Shown: positions 24,553 through 36,300 of the stretch, piece by piece
How the letters are laid out: the number at the start of each line of letters is the position of its first letter
Position numbering within the stretch: position 1 is the first letter of the stretch
NCBI GenBank assembly: GCA_012064415.1
Contig: SSNU01000075.1
Span: 745,973 to 809,972, forward strand
DNA: 64,000 nucleotides
Origin: Gyrodactylus bullatarudis
Taxonomy: Eukaryota > Platyhelminthes > Monogenea > Gyrodactylidea > Gyrodactylidae
Direction of reading: 5' to 3'
The notes under the pieces: model-generated
The model's input: only the letters and a program-made list of their open reading frames with translations
Told to the model about the DNA's origin: nothing
Database searches by the model: none
Made by a program: the position numbers and the translations under genes

Positions 24553-25053
24553 TTAATTATCATGTAAGTTTTGATAAAGACCTGTTGTGGCTGACTTAGT
24601 CAAAATTTACTTCAGAACGATTTTTAAGAAAGTAGTGAGATCAATGTAACATATTCTGAATTGACTAACACGTGGGACAAAATGATGGAACATCAAAACT
24701 ATTTAAGCAAATAATCAAAAAAAATATTTCCTTACAGCTTCCGCTCAATGTGAGTAATGCTTACTTTACCAAAAATTTCATATAAACCCTTGAAATTTAT
24801 TTTTAAACTTTTTATTTCAGTATCAAGGATAACCGAGGTCTATGTCAAGTCAGAAGTACCCGGGTCAATGTTCTATACATGGAAAGCAGCTCCACAAGCT
24901 GAAGCTGTTGAAGGTTATGAAGTGGCAGTGTTTGATACCATCAAAAGATTCCCATCCAATACGACTGAAGTTGTAATATCCTGTTCTGTCCCATGTTCAG
25001 AGTACTCAATCAAGGTTAGATCCTACAAGGATCATTTGATTGGCGAGTATTCG
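24553..25053 (+). repeat. 501-bp near-identical copy of the FN3 gene start
   Basis: By eye this segment matches 15201-15700 base for base, except for one extra A in the run after GTGGGAC. It contains the first intron(s), the micro-exon candidate and almost all of the first FN3 exon. It stops inside that exon (after GAGTATTCG), where the frame soon hits a stop (25066-25068). The copy lacks the TATA region and begins where transcription of the original is predicted to start. It is non-functional as it stands. Confidence 0.9.
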
Positions 25054-25706
25054 AAACTGTACCTTTGAAAAATATGTTTTGTTTAGACATGAAGTTATTT
25101 TAAAAAAGGTTGGTACTCAAGCCAATGACAGAACCTAATCATATTTCAGAGTATTAAATATACTGAGGATCGATTATACTTGAGTTAGATTAAAACTGGC
25201 CAGTTTTTATGTATTCAGATGAACGTTTACCTTGATCCAGGAATTATTGCTGAACAAGCTCTAAAAAGTTTGATGTAAATTCATGTTGTCAATAAATTAA
25301 TATTTGTGAGTATTTAATGCTTTTTATTGATAATATTATTTAATTATATAATATTTTTATATTACATAACTACTTATAAGGGATATATTAACGATTTTAG
25401 GGTGTTCGGTCCAACTTAAGTTTAGCCGTTTAGTTTATATTTTATTCCCTCCCCCCATTATTCATGGCCAATCAGATTTCATTTCAATGACATGACCTTG
25501 AAAACATTAACGTAGTAGCACGTAAACAGACCCCTTTTTAATGTCTCGTACGTATTTAACTCAAATGTCTGACTCTTTGAGCATTCATCATATTCTCTTA
25601 TCATAGGATTTTGGAATAAGGCAAGTCTTGACTATCTATAATTACCATTCAAAAGGTTCCCACAGTTTTATACTGAATTTATCCGATTTCTTTGATAAAT
25701 TTTAGA

Positions 25707-25884
25707 AACACTATGAAGTAACAGTTCGTGATCATATTGACAGAGTTGAAGATTTAAACGTGAACCGTGAGTAACATTGCTAATATCAATATTGTGGTGA
25801 ATAATTTGATTACACGGGAGGTAAAATACAAATAAATCTTTTTGGAGATTTCAAATCTTTGCTTTCAGTTAAACCCTGGGTATA
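25707..25884 (+). other. Two orphan exon-like segments
   Basis: An open segment at 25707-25767 lies between a good acceptor (AAATTTTAG) and a good donor (GTGAGT). It encodes a KHYEVTVRDHIDRVEDLNVN-type stretch. A second acceptor (TTTGCTTTCAG) follows near 25868, after which the joined frame ends quickly (LKPWV, stop). No upstream start exon was found. It could be the end of an unrecognised gene or a remnant. The 25440-25560 flank has a CCAAT-type box. Confidence 0.2.
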
Positions 25885-26048
25885 ACTACTATCAAACATT
25901 TTCACCAAGCATCATGTTGAAAAAGCTTTCAAAACTGTTAGTATAGTTTTAAAATAGAAACAAAATCGAATTAAACTGCCTTATTGTTTTAAACCCTTCA
26001 AAACAAATAAGGTTTTAATATCTTATTAAAATTTTCTTCGTTTATATT

Positions 26049-26704
26049 AAACCTAATTGACATGAAGATGAGAATTTACTATTTTTAAAAAAATCTCGAT
26101 ATTTTTCTCCGGATTGACAGAAAAAAATAATTTTTTGAACTCTAAAACGGAAAAAATCCAAAAAAAATCATTCTGACCAAAATTAGGCCGTTTTTCGAAT
26201 GTCAAAAATGCACTAAATTTTCACTTTTTCGACTTCTGAACCCAAAATTTTTATCGATTTCGATGATTCGAAGCAGTTAAGTGATGCTATTTGGGATCAA
26301 CATTGAACGAAGAATTCAATTTTGGCCATAGAGATAGCGAAGATCTTACTGTTTCCGAGAAGTTCCAAATTTTGGATAACTTGCCTTCGCGATAATCGAA
26401 AAATTCAAATGGATCGATTTCCTACAGTAATGACGAGTTTCAGTGAACTTCTGCAGGTGAATTCGAATTCCTTGTCCAATGATGATCCCAAATATCATCA
26501 TTTAACTGCTTCGAACCATCGAAATCCATAAAATTTTTGGGTTCAAAAGTTGAAAAAGTGGAAATTTAGTGCATTTTCGATATTCAAAAAACGGCTTAAT
26601 TTTAGTCAAATTGAATTTTCTTCCGTTTTAGAATTCAAAAAATTATTTTTTTCTGTCAATCCGGAGAAAAATGGTAAATTCTCATCTTCATGTTAACTAG
26701 CTTA
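26049..26704. mobile_element. Foldback element copy with about 100-base inverted ends
   Basis: The left end (26051) reads CTAATTGACATGAAGATGAG and continues through a stretch that includes TCTCCGGATTGACAGAAAAA and TTTTGAACTCTAAAACGG. The right end repeats the same sequence inverted (about 26615-26704), with some 35 bases missing. The interior has a second inverted pair (TTTCGATGATTCGAAGCAGTTAA at about 26255 and TTAACTGCTTCGAACCATCG at about 26500), so the element can fold almost end to end. No coding. Confidence 0.75.
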
Positions 26705-27282
26705 AGTTTTAACGTCATCAGCTGACATCAGTATCTGATTAACACTAGCTTTTTAGAAAAATATTAAAATGAACTCACTCTAGTTAGTTAGAATCAGCCG
26801 CTTTAAATGTTCAAATAATAGCTGTATCAATAAACTGTTTATTAATGCACAGAAATATTCATTTAAACAATTTAAACGATACAGCTGATATTCGAAATAA
26901 ATCCCAGAGAGTCTGTCGTAATAATTTTAATTTAACTTTTTTTCAATTTCTATTTATATACTCTTTTTTCTGGTAATGAACTCAACTAACTAGCAGAATG
27001 TGTCCTCTAAATAAATAAAATACAGTAATTTTTTTGGTTACATTCGTTTAACCCAGTGTTGACCCATATTTTACCACGTTTACCAGAATTTCAACTGATT
27101 TTTCTCATGCACTCTCCTGCCGTTTGTTCATAATGCAATTCATTTTCAATTGTAACCTATATTTGACAAAATGCATGACACTCTTATATGAGTTATATGA
27201 ATATTTTGATGAAAATACAATTCCAATAAAAAATATATATATTTCAATCTTCAAGCATTTATGAGCTTATTTGGTCTTATAA

Positions 27283-28240
27283 TTATACTCGAATATCTCG
27301 TGGTTTTATGAATTCATTAAACTCAATATTTTTCTCCCGATAGTCTGGAACACAAATATTTTTGGATCCACTATAACCTTGTTCCCTTGCTACCTGACTA
27401 TGTTGTCTTTTGGCTTGTTTTGGTCTATCTGTAGAAAAAGAAGGGGGAGAGAAATGTGTGTTTCTTTAAAAAACAAGGATTATAAAAATTATAGTGATTT
27501 ATCCCAAGAAAATACTTTTTATAAATAACAAGAAATAATTTTATTGAACACCAAAGTTCAATACACTTTTTTTCAACTTTTGATTTTTACGACTTTTTTA
27601 TGGTCTTACACGTTTTCTATTAATTCTGTAGCCTTCAAGTTCTGACTCCTTCAGATTTTCGGCGTCACACAGCATGATAATCTCCGAGTAAGCTGCTTTC
27701 AAGGAGATAAATTACTGACTGTATATTCATTTGGGACATTTACTTTTCAGGGGAAACTTCTAACTTATTTTTGAGAATATTCATGTCATTCTTGGGACGA
27801 AACTGCTCAGTATTTTGTTGAGAGGGATTTAATATCTGCGAAATTTTTTCCTTTTTGACAACACAGCTCAAAAGGTTACATGTATGACCTTGAATCGAAG
27901 TTACAGTAAAAATATTTCTATTGAAACATCTTATTTTTAATGAAACACGAATATTTACCCCCTAATTAAGTATTATTTATCTTGACCTTTCTAAATGTAT
28001 AGAAATCACTTGCTGCATTCTGATTGGTCGAGATAATATATAATTAGGGGGTAAATATTCGTGTTTCATTAAAAATAAGATGTTTCAATAGAAATATTTT
28101 TACTGTAAACAGAATCGTCCATCTTTTCTTTCACTAAAACGTATGAAAGCTTCACAATCTTTGCATTTCTAAATGTAAGCTTTTTCCGTAATTTTCTTAA
28201 ACTTGAATGACTTCTGAGTCGCGATTGATATATATAAGCT
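27283..28240 (-). pseudogene. FLYWCH/MULE-type zinc-finger gene remnant interrupted by a MITE
   Basis: Minus-strand frame: a basic stretch FKFKKITEKAYI, an in-frame stop, then KCKDCEAFIRFSERKDGRFC up to 28108. The frame resumes on the other side of a MITE (27904-28105) with LTSIQGHTCNLLSCVVK, giving a C-x2-C ... H-x-C pattern like FLYWCH/MULE fingers. Further exon-like pieces lie at about 27600-27690 (ESELEGYRINRK) and 27283-27428 (RPKQAKRQHSQVAREQGY, ending at TAA 27283). One junction does not keep phase, so the gene looks decayed. Family assignment rests on the pattern only. Confidence 0.45.
27904..28105. mobile_element. Tc1-type MITE with perfect 65-bp inverted ends
   Basis: TA flanks a 202-base element that begins CAGTAAAAATATTTC and ends with its exact reverse complement. 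Including TA, the arms 27902-27968 and 28041-28107 are identical over 67 bases. CAGT ends with TA duplication are typical of Tc1/mariner elements. Perfect arms suggest recent insertion. It interrupts the zinc-finger reading frame on the minus strand. Confidence 0.85.
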
Positions 28241-28278
28241 TTATCAATAAATATTCACTTGTCTTCTGAATCTTAAAA

Positions 28279-28705
28279 TGAGTTTTTCAGTGGAAACAGA
28301 TAATATTCTCGAATATGTTCGGAGCTACTTCCCACTTTATGCTAATGAACCGAATTCTTCATATCGACACAACAAGTACCTTAGTATCACAAAAAAACAT
28401 TTGGATAAAAATTTTTTAAAATTCTGATCTTAATTTTTCTACAAGTGATGAATTATATTATCAGAGTTATTACTCTCATAATTCTGATTACTGTATAAAA
28501 ATCACTATAATTTTTATAATCCTTGTTTTTTTAAGAGATACTACACCTTTCTCTCGCCTTTCTTTTTCTACAGATAGACCAAAACAGGCCAACAGACAAC
28601 ATAGTCAGGTAGCAAGCGAACAACGTTATAGTCAGTCTATGCCGAACTGCTCCCTGAAGAGCTACTTGGTTCGAAATTATAATTTAATTCTGATTGTAAA
28701 TTAAA
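28279..28705 (+). CDS. Possible small two-exon gene, partly an inverted copy of its neighbour's tail
   Basis: A TATA-like GATATATATAAGC (28227-28239) precedes an ATG at 28279, whose frame begins MSFSVETDNILEYVRSYFPL and stays open about 48 codons. A second exon-like block after CTACAG (near 28574) encodes RPKQANRQHSQVASEQ and ends in a stop after about 40 codons. That block is an inverted near-copy of the minus-strand tail exon at 27283-27428. The piece FPLY...SYRHN is reminiscent of a forkhead recognition helix, but the match is too short to trust. Confidence 0.25.
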
Positions 28706-29390
28706 TTTGTAGACAAGAATTCTAATGAATTATTTTTGTTTACAACAATTATTTAATGTTACATATATGTACTTATAAGTAGTAATATAATTTAATTTAC
28801 ATTAAAATTACACTTAAGCTTTATAAAATTCATTACAAATTTACCTCTAAGCATTTCTGGAGCCCATTTCATTCAACTTGTACAAAAATATAAGGCTATT
28901 AGTAACTTATCATTATACGAGTGAATAAAATAAGGTTTGCCGAATAAACTCTATTGGAAATCGAAATCAAATTTTTACCGATTGATTTTGTTCAAAAAGA
29001 ATTTAATTTACATGAAAATTTATGCAAATAATTGTCCACAGACAGACATTCAATTGATTTTTTTTATTTTAGACTTGACTTTTCTACAGTTCCATTTCCT
29101 ATCAATTTATACTCAATAATAAGTGAATGATTTTCAACTGTAAGACCTTAACTCTATCTGATTTTTGATGCTTTCTATTAGAGCCAATCAAAATGCTAGA
29201 GGAATAAAAGCAACTTCTTATCATTCAAAAGGTTTAATCTATAACATTAAATTTATGAAATTTTTAATATTATTTATGTACATGAAAAAAAATTCGCTTA
29301 GACTTTGTTCCATCATTCTTGGGCTCGAAAATTAACAAGAAAATTAATAATCATTTTAACTTGGTTTGAAAGAGAGAATTGTTAAAAGCA
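28706..29390. other. AT-rich spacer
   Basis: No gene or repeat recognised. The right edge must hold the 3' UTR of the minus-strand gene that ends at 29391. Confidence 0.4.
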
Positions 29391-32196
29391 CTAAAAGTTC
29401 GTTGACGATTCGTAATTCGACTGAATCTTATTCTTAAACATTGTTGTTGGCGATACAGAAGTTATATTTTCACTACTATACTCATTCCTCTTCGTGACAT
29501 CCTTCTGAGTAATTATCATCGTGTTGTTTGTTGTATTCTTCAGAGACTCCAATGATGTTCCATCGGCATTAGCCATGTTATTCATCGAATACTCTTCGAA
29601 TTTATTCCTCAGTGCATTGGCAAACAAGTTGCTTGGGTTTTGCTGAGCCTGTTGGCCAGAACTAGCAAAACCAGTCGTTGTAGTATGAGCTGAATCGTCC
29701 AAGTTTTTCGTCGGCGAGTCTTGATTCCTTTTCCTACGATCGATGAAATGCTGAACCAACTTCACTTCAGCTGTCTGATCCTTTTGAATAACCTGTGGAC
29801 TTTGACTTTGTTTTTCCCAGGCTTGAATATCCTTTTGTGTGTAGTTATCTGAAAACTTTAAATCATAATCCCTTAGGGGAAGCTTCATTTTTGTCTTGTC
29901 TGGCGTGAATCGTGCCATACCCGATTCGGACTCTTCCAGTAGGATTTGATTATTCCTAATTGTTTTCACAAGATTATTACGATGAGTCGGTATTTCCGGA
30001 TAGTCCTGCTCCGGAAAATGCGTCTCTAATACACCAGAATTATTCTTATTTGTATCCTCTACAAATGAAAGAACTGGAGGACTATCATAGACATCTTCTA
30101 CAGTAATCGAACCAGATCTAATACCTCTCCTATTCTCCTCAACAACCTTGAAGTTATTAGTGGAAATATTGCTAACGTTCCTGTTGACAACTTCATTATT
30201 ACTTCTATTAATGATGGTGATATTCTCACTGTGAATACCTCGTTGTTGTGCTGGTGGCTGAATGGTCTCCAATTTCTTTATCTCGTCAGACATGTTTATT
30301 CCCCTTTTACGATCGTGAAACTTTGGTATTATCTTGTATTCGATTTCTTCTTCTTCCTCTTCACTAGTTTCTTCATTCGTATTGCTATCATGAACAATGC
30401 TAATGTTTGTCTTTTTACGTTCATTCGATTTAATTATAGTATCCGTGGCACGTTGTAAAGCCTCCACAATGCTAGACATTGATTCTTGATCTGTAGTTAT
30501 CTGACGATGAAATGTATTATTAAACATGAGTTCATCACTATCGTTTTTCAATTTCTCCTCAGAATAGTTATCTGTGTTGTTAGCGTAATACTGCGCCTGA
30601 TACCGGGTTCTCGACGGAATCGCCGGTGACTGTGGACTAGCTAAATAAAGATTCGAATCCATAACTCTCTGGGCATTGCTGAAGGTAGTTGAATTTCGAT
30701 TATCATTACCCATCATATTGTAACTTTGACGCATTGTATTCAGGTTAGGACTCAAGGAAGTTCCAATATTCGTTTCCATCGGAAGATTGGTCAAATTCGG
30801 ATTGTTTATGTTACCATTACTGCCAATTTCCATGCGAAGTGGCTGCCAGGAATTGCTCACCGTAAAGGGGTTCTGTGAACGACTTATTTTATTCTCGCCA
30901 CTCTTTGGCCGGATATTCTCATAGCCATGAAAGTTGGTTTCATGAAACTTTTTGCGAAATAACGATGAAAACGATAGATCATCACCTTCCTTCTTTTTAA
31001 TAACTCGAATACTCCCATTCGAACCAGTATGAAATTGATCCTGATCGATATAGTCATTGGAAAAGAACTGATTTGATCCTCTTTGATTTGGACTGGCCGA
31101 AATCCTGACCAATTTACCACTTTGATCCGCGATCATTTGAGATCCATGACTCATGTTTGTATTTATATTGAGCATTCTAGATTTTTGCATTTTTTGCTGT
31201 TGTTGCTGTTGCTGAAACATTTGCTGTTGCTGAATCATCTGCTGTTGCTGAAGCATTTGCTGTTGTTGTAGGATTTGCTGTTGTTGAACCATCTGTTGTT
31301 GTCGAATGATTTGTTTCTGATGAAGCTGTGGCTGTTGCTGGACAACCTGTTGATTTCTCTGATTGGCGGCCTTATTCAGACGTTCACTCCATGACTTTGA
31401 TCGATAATTATTGTTCCTTTCATAGTTATGATGTTGATATGGCGGGATATAGCCGCGTAAATTCAAATTTAACTGTGACTTGTGAATATTTCCATCATCG
31501 AAAAAGATGTTCCTATTCGATGACATTGCAAACTGACTCTGGTTCATCTGTATCATTGGCTCCATATTCATTGGCGAAGTTGGCATCTGGTTCAGAGAGT
31601 AATTCTTTTTTCCGGGAACACTTACAGAACGTTTCATTGAAAACAGGTTATCTGAAGTATTTTGGTTAATGTAATTCTCAGTTGACTTATTACGGTTATA
31701 CATGGAAGTCTGACGTTTCTCTAGAGAATAATAGGTTGCCGGATCTTGAAATAGCTCATCACAATGACAGGCTGCCACACTGCAGTTGTGGAGGGCATTC
31801 TGAAAGTTTGATATTGACCCTGAAAGGTTATAACCAGGTAGACCCTGGTTAATCGCGGTATTATTTAATTCCAGTAAGCGATTGTTGGCCGTTGATGGTA
31901 GTATTTTGGATAAATTCTTCATTGAACCTGAGAATTGTTTACCAGTCGACGTCATCATTCGTGGGTGATCCTTAGTAAAAATAGAATGAAATTTTAATGA
32001 TGTTATCTCTCGTGATAAACTAATTAATACTCTCTTAGTTTTTTATATCTAGAGATGCGAAATATTCACAATTTCATAATTTTCATTTTTTTTATCAGTG
32101 AGCATTTTATTGATGAAATGTGAGTAAAAAACTTACATTAAATTGTCGAAAATAATTCATTCGATAATCCAATGAATAATTATAATTAGTTCTCAT
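29391..32196 (-). CDS. Large Q/N/S-rich protein of unknown function
   Basis: Two exons in phase (32137-32196 and 29391-31970) encode 879 residues. The start exon begins MRTNYNYSLDYRMNY. The join to DHPRMMTSTGKQF was chosen because donor (GTAAGT) and acceptor (ACTAAG) keep the frame. The protein is Asn/Ser/Gln-rich with a glutamine-methionine repeat tract (about residues 225-280, encoded near 31190-31340), short acidic runs (SEEEEEEIEYKIIPKF) and a conserved-looking C-terminal stretch (LPLRDYDLKFSDNYTQKD, then VQHFIDRRKRNQDSPTK). No known domain or membrane helix was recognised. Low complexity suggests a regulatory or scaffold protein, but that is inference. It lies on the same strand as ATOS upstream. 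Confidence 0.75.
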
Positions 32197-33377
32197 GGTA
32201 GAAATCTAAATAAAATTCAAAAGCAAGATGATTATTCAGTCTGATTACCAAACGAAAGTAGAGTTATAATCCTTAGCGTAACATTTCAAGCCAGTCTGCA
32301 TGTAGAGAATGTGTCCTTCTCCTTCTAACACAGGGTTTATTGAGAGAGAAAAAAGAAGAGCAGAACTTGAACAATTTTAAATTTAGTAAATAGCAAATTG
32401 TGATCAGTAAGGTTGGTTGGACTAAAAAAGGTTTTTTTTTGTTTTAATCAAAAACTAAAATTTCACACAAGACTAGATGTTTTCTTGTAGGTGTGTTCAT
32501 TCATTTATTACAGGTACATGAATTTGTCGACATGCTCAATTTCGGAAGATTTTTTTCAGATAGAATAAGTAGGACAAACGTACAAAATTCTCTTCTTGAG
32601 TTCTACATTATTACACGAGTATAGAAAAACAGAAGCTTTCTCTAAAACGAAAAACACATTTTCTAAAAATACATCTAGGATTATGGGGTGGGGATTATGA
32701 TGAGAGAAGAAGAAATAATCAATGGAGAATTTCATAGAGCTTATCTTTCAACCGGAATAAGAATCAATCTAAAATCTAAATTATAAATATTCGTAAAACT
32801 ACTCAGTAGTAGATATACAAATTAAAACTATAGTATTTTGAATAAATAATTATGTGTTTATTTTTTTACAATGTATCATATAGCAGATATTAGTGTGATA
32901 GTGTTCTTTTGGTTTAATTAAATCTAGAATAAACTAAATGAATTGTAATATTGCTTTTGCAAGTGTTATTTTTTCTTGATTAAATTGTTTGTGATTGAAC
33001 TCCAACCGGGCTCATTCGAAAAAACAGTATGTTTTTTTTAACTTTCTAATAATAAACATTTCATTAATTGATTTTTGTAATATTTTTAAAAACCTATTCT
33101 TTCATTGAATCTTTTTTGAGTTTTTTGTTTGTTTTTTATTTCATTTATCCAGAAAAATAGAGTTAATGACACCTGAAATTTCATGTTCTTTTAAAAAAAT
33201 ATTCTGCCTAATGAAGATTTGGTCCGTCTTCTCATCAATGTTTTACGTCATGTCCATTTGAGAAGTTTTGGAGAGAAGATTACTAATTTTGAAAGGCTTC
33301 AAGGGTATCTTGGGGAAGAAAAAAAAGAAAAAAAACACAAAAATAATGAACTATTCAAAATCAAACGATGATCAACT
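32197..33377. other. Spacer between ATOS and the Q-rich gene
   Basis: AT-rich with no open frame. It must contain the Q-rich gene's promoter (minus strand) and the ATOS 3' UTR. No clear TATA or repeat. Confidence 0.4.
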
Positions 33378-36300
33378 CTAGCAGTATTTACTAGAATACC
33401 GGGGATTACCAGGCCCTTCAACATAGGAGAATAATTCATATGATATTGGACCGTAGTTGTCAAAGCCTGGATTATCTGGTTCACACTTGTCGTCGCGTGA
33501 GAATATCATTCGAATGTCTGAATGGAGATAAATCCTAGAAGATTTTGTACTGTGGAATCTAAAAAAAGTATAATACGAATTCAGATTTTCGCATTTCAGT
33601 AAAAAGAACTCACTTTAAATGAATAGAATATCTTAAATTGGATGACAGAGTCTTCCTCTTGTCATTCTCAAATAGATAACTGCTGCCTGGTTTATCCTCA
33701 TGTGATAACCACTTGCTGACAATCATAATAGAAGTGGGCGAACATGTTGTAACAGGACCTTTGGTCTCTATCGTATTACTCTCAGATTCCTTATTCCTCT
33801 TCGAGTTGATTGGAACTGAGAATGTCCGATGACGTAGAAAGGTCTGCGAATTTGATGGCATATCGGTGAAATCATAGCCGATCAAGAACATTTTCACAAC
33901 ACTCTTGTTTGGATTGAATAATGTCAGCTGCAATGAAATGTATGCACATAACATTTATATTTTCATAGACATTTTATTAAATACATGTTAGATTTTAACA
34001 TCATTCCACTAAATCTGGCTCCAAAATATCTTTTTATGGCTCTTTAAAAAGTTATATTTCATGATTTTAACTTGAGTTCACATTATTTCTTTCAAAAAAA
34101 GGTACAAAAATGACTCAAATCTACAAAATTGATTTCATCAAAAATTAAATTTCTCTTATAATTCATGAACATAGCAATTCTGATCGGTTAAAAAAACGTT
34201 TTTTTATTCAAAAATTTTCCTAATTTTCTTTGGAACCAATAGGACGATTTTAGTAATATTAGAAAATTTCTTCCAAGGCTAACATATCATACATCAAAAG
34301 CATATTTCCGATTAAAACAATATTTTTTAGAGTTTTTTCGATGGAAAATGTCAGTTTTTGAATTTGCACCAAGATTTATAGATGAATTTTTTGGTACAAT
34401 AAAAGAAAAAAATAAGGATTTCATGGATTTTTGTGTATATCAGAACATGAAAAATTTTCGTTCTAATTTTTCTCGGCCATAACATGAATGTTTGATCAAG
34501 AGATGGAAGTTAGAGAAGTCAGACAGATAGCTTTCCCATTGAATTCCTCTATTTCTTTGAATGGCCAATCAAATTCATCTCGACAAACGACCAATCACAA
34601 AAAAGATATGATTGTCTGTTTTATTTCAACTAACATTTCTCTTATCTATAGAATTTAATTTACAATAAACCAATATTTTTTACTTTCATTAGGAAAATAT
34701 ATTCTAATGACTCTTTCCTACCTAGAAAAAAACGCTCTATGTGGTAATAATGAGAAGTTGTCATAAAAACTTTTTAAACTCTCTTCTCAATACTCAAAAA
34801 ATATCTATATCTATTAATAAGTATCTATATCCTTGAATAGACTACAAACACACAAGCAGTTTTTTTCCATCAAAAAGAGAAAGAAATTATGAATACAAAA
34901 TGTTTAAGCCAATAAGAGTTAAAGGACATTTCCACTCAGACACAAAGGGAAATTGAGTATAATTCCCATGTACTTACACCATACATTTTCTAAAAATTTT
35001 AATTTTATAAAGCTAAATAAGTTGAAGTCAGTTGAGAATTTTTTTCCTTTTTTTCAAACTTTGACCTCAATATGTTTAAAAAAAATAGTATGCCTAAATG
35101 AAGTTTAATAGGATCATTGAATTACTACTCTTAACCTTGTAATAGTCAAGGAAGACTTTTTAGATTCTCGGGTGAGATGAAAAGCTCACTTGAATAGCAC
35201 CAGATTTTGGAACTTGATATCCTTTCTTGTTGGGTAATTTACTAAGATCAGCAAATCCCAGATATGGAGATGGAGCGTCATCATTGGACAATTGAAAAAA
35301 GTATGAAGATACTGAAAGACGTGCATGTCTAGGAAAGAACGAACCACTTGCACCCAGTTCCACTTCGAAACCATCGACCATACCACAAGGGTTGATACGC
35401 CCATTCAACATGGATTCCTATTGGATAGTAAACACAAACTCATTAATCTGTAAGCAAATTTGCCAATTTTTTCACACATGAAAATCTCAATGTAGTGGGA
35501 AAAATCAATTAAATCTTAAATGAAGAATAAAAAAGGAATTTCTTTTTCACTCTTAATAATAATAATAATAATAATAACCTAAACAATAGAATCTATATGA
35601 AGTTTAAAATCTCTAAGATAATCGAAATTATTATTTCAATTTGATTGCATAACTAAATAAGATGAGCATTTTGCAATAAAATTTACGTTATAAGTAGTTT
35701 TATTGAAAAGTGATCAAAGAATCCTGGTTTCTAACATTGTCAATGAATTATTATCATCTATGACTAATGGTAATCATAGCCACCAGATCTGAGAATATAC
35801 CAAACTATATCTATACATCCAAATATGTATGTATATGTCTGAACAAACATTGAAATCGTTACCATTGCTACCATTAGTCATAAAGAGTAAAAAATGCATT
35901 TCTATTTTATTAGTCTATGGTATCATATGTTTGTATGCGAGTGGAGGCGAAAGAAAAAAAATGGTTGAATAGGGTGGATTAGCTTTTAATTTTTTCTGTA
36001 TACATTTTCTATACATTGATTTGTACACAATTCTCGATTCTTTAAAAACTTTATCTGAAATGAATCAATAAAGATTTTGACGATTGGGTCTTTTAGTTAA
36101 TCTTTCAAAGATGAAGACTTGAATCTATGTAGTTGATACGCAAATGAGAATTTACTATTTTTACAAACAACATCTTTTATTGTTGATCCTAAAAATCAGT
36201 ATTTAATCGCATCAAATTTTCGAAATCAGCAATAATTTTGAGTCCAAACACTGAAAAAATCCAAAAACAATCCTAACCCTATCGATGCCATGGTTAAATA

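Noticed and set aside
35562..35578. AAT trinucleotide run in an ATOS intron
   Set aside because: A short simple repeat with no sign of function.
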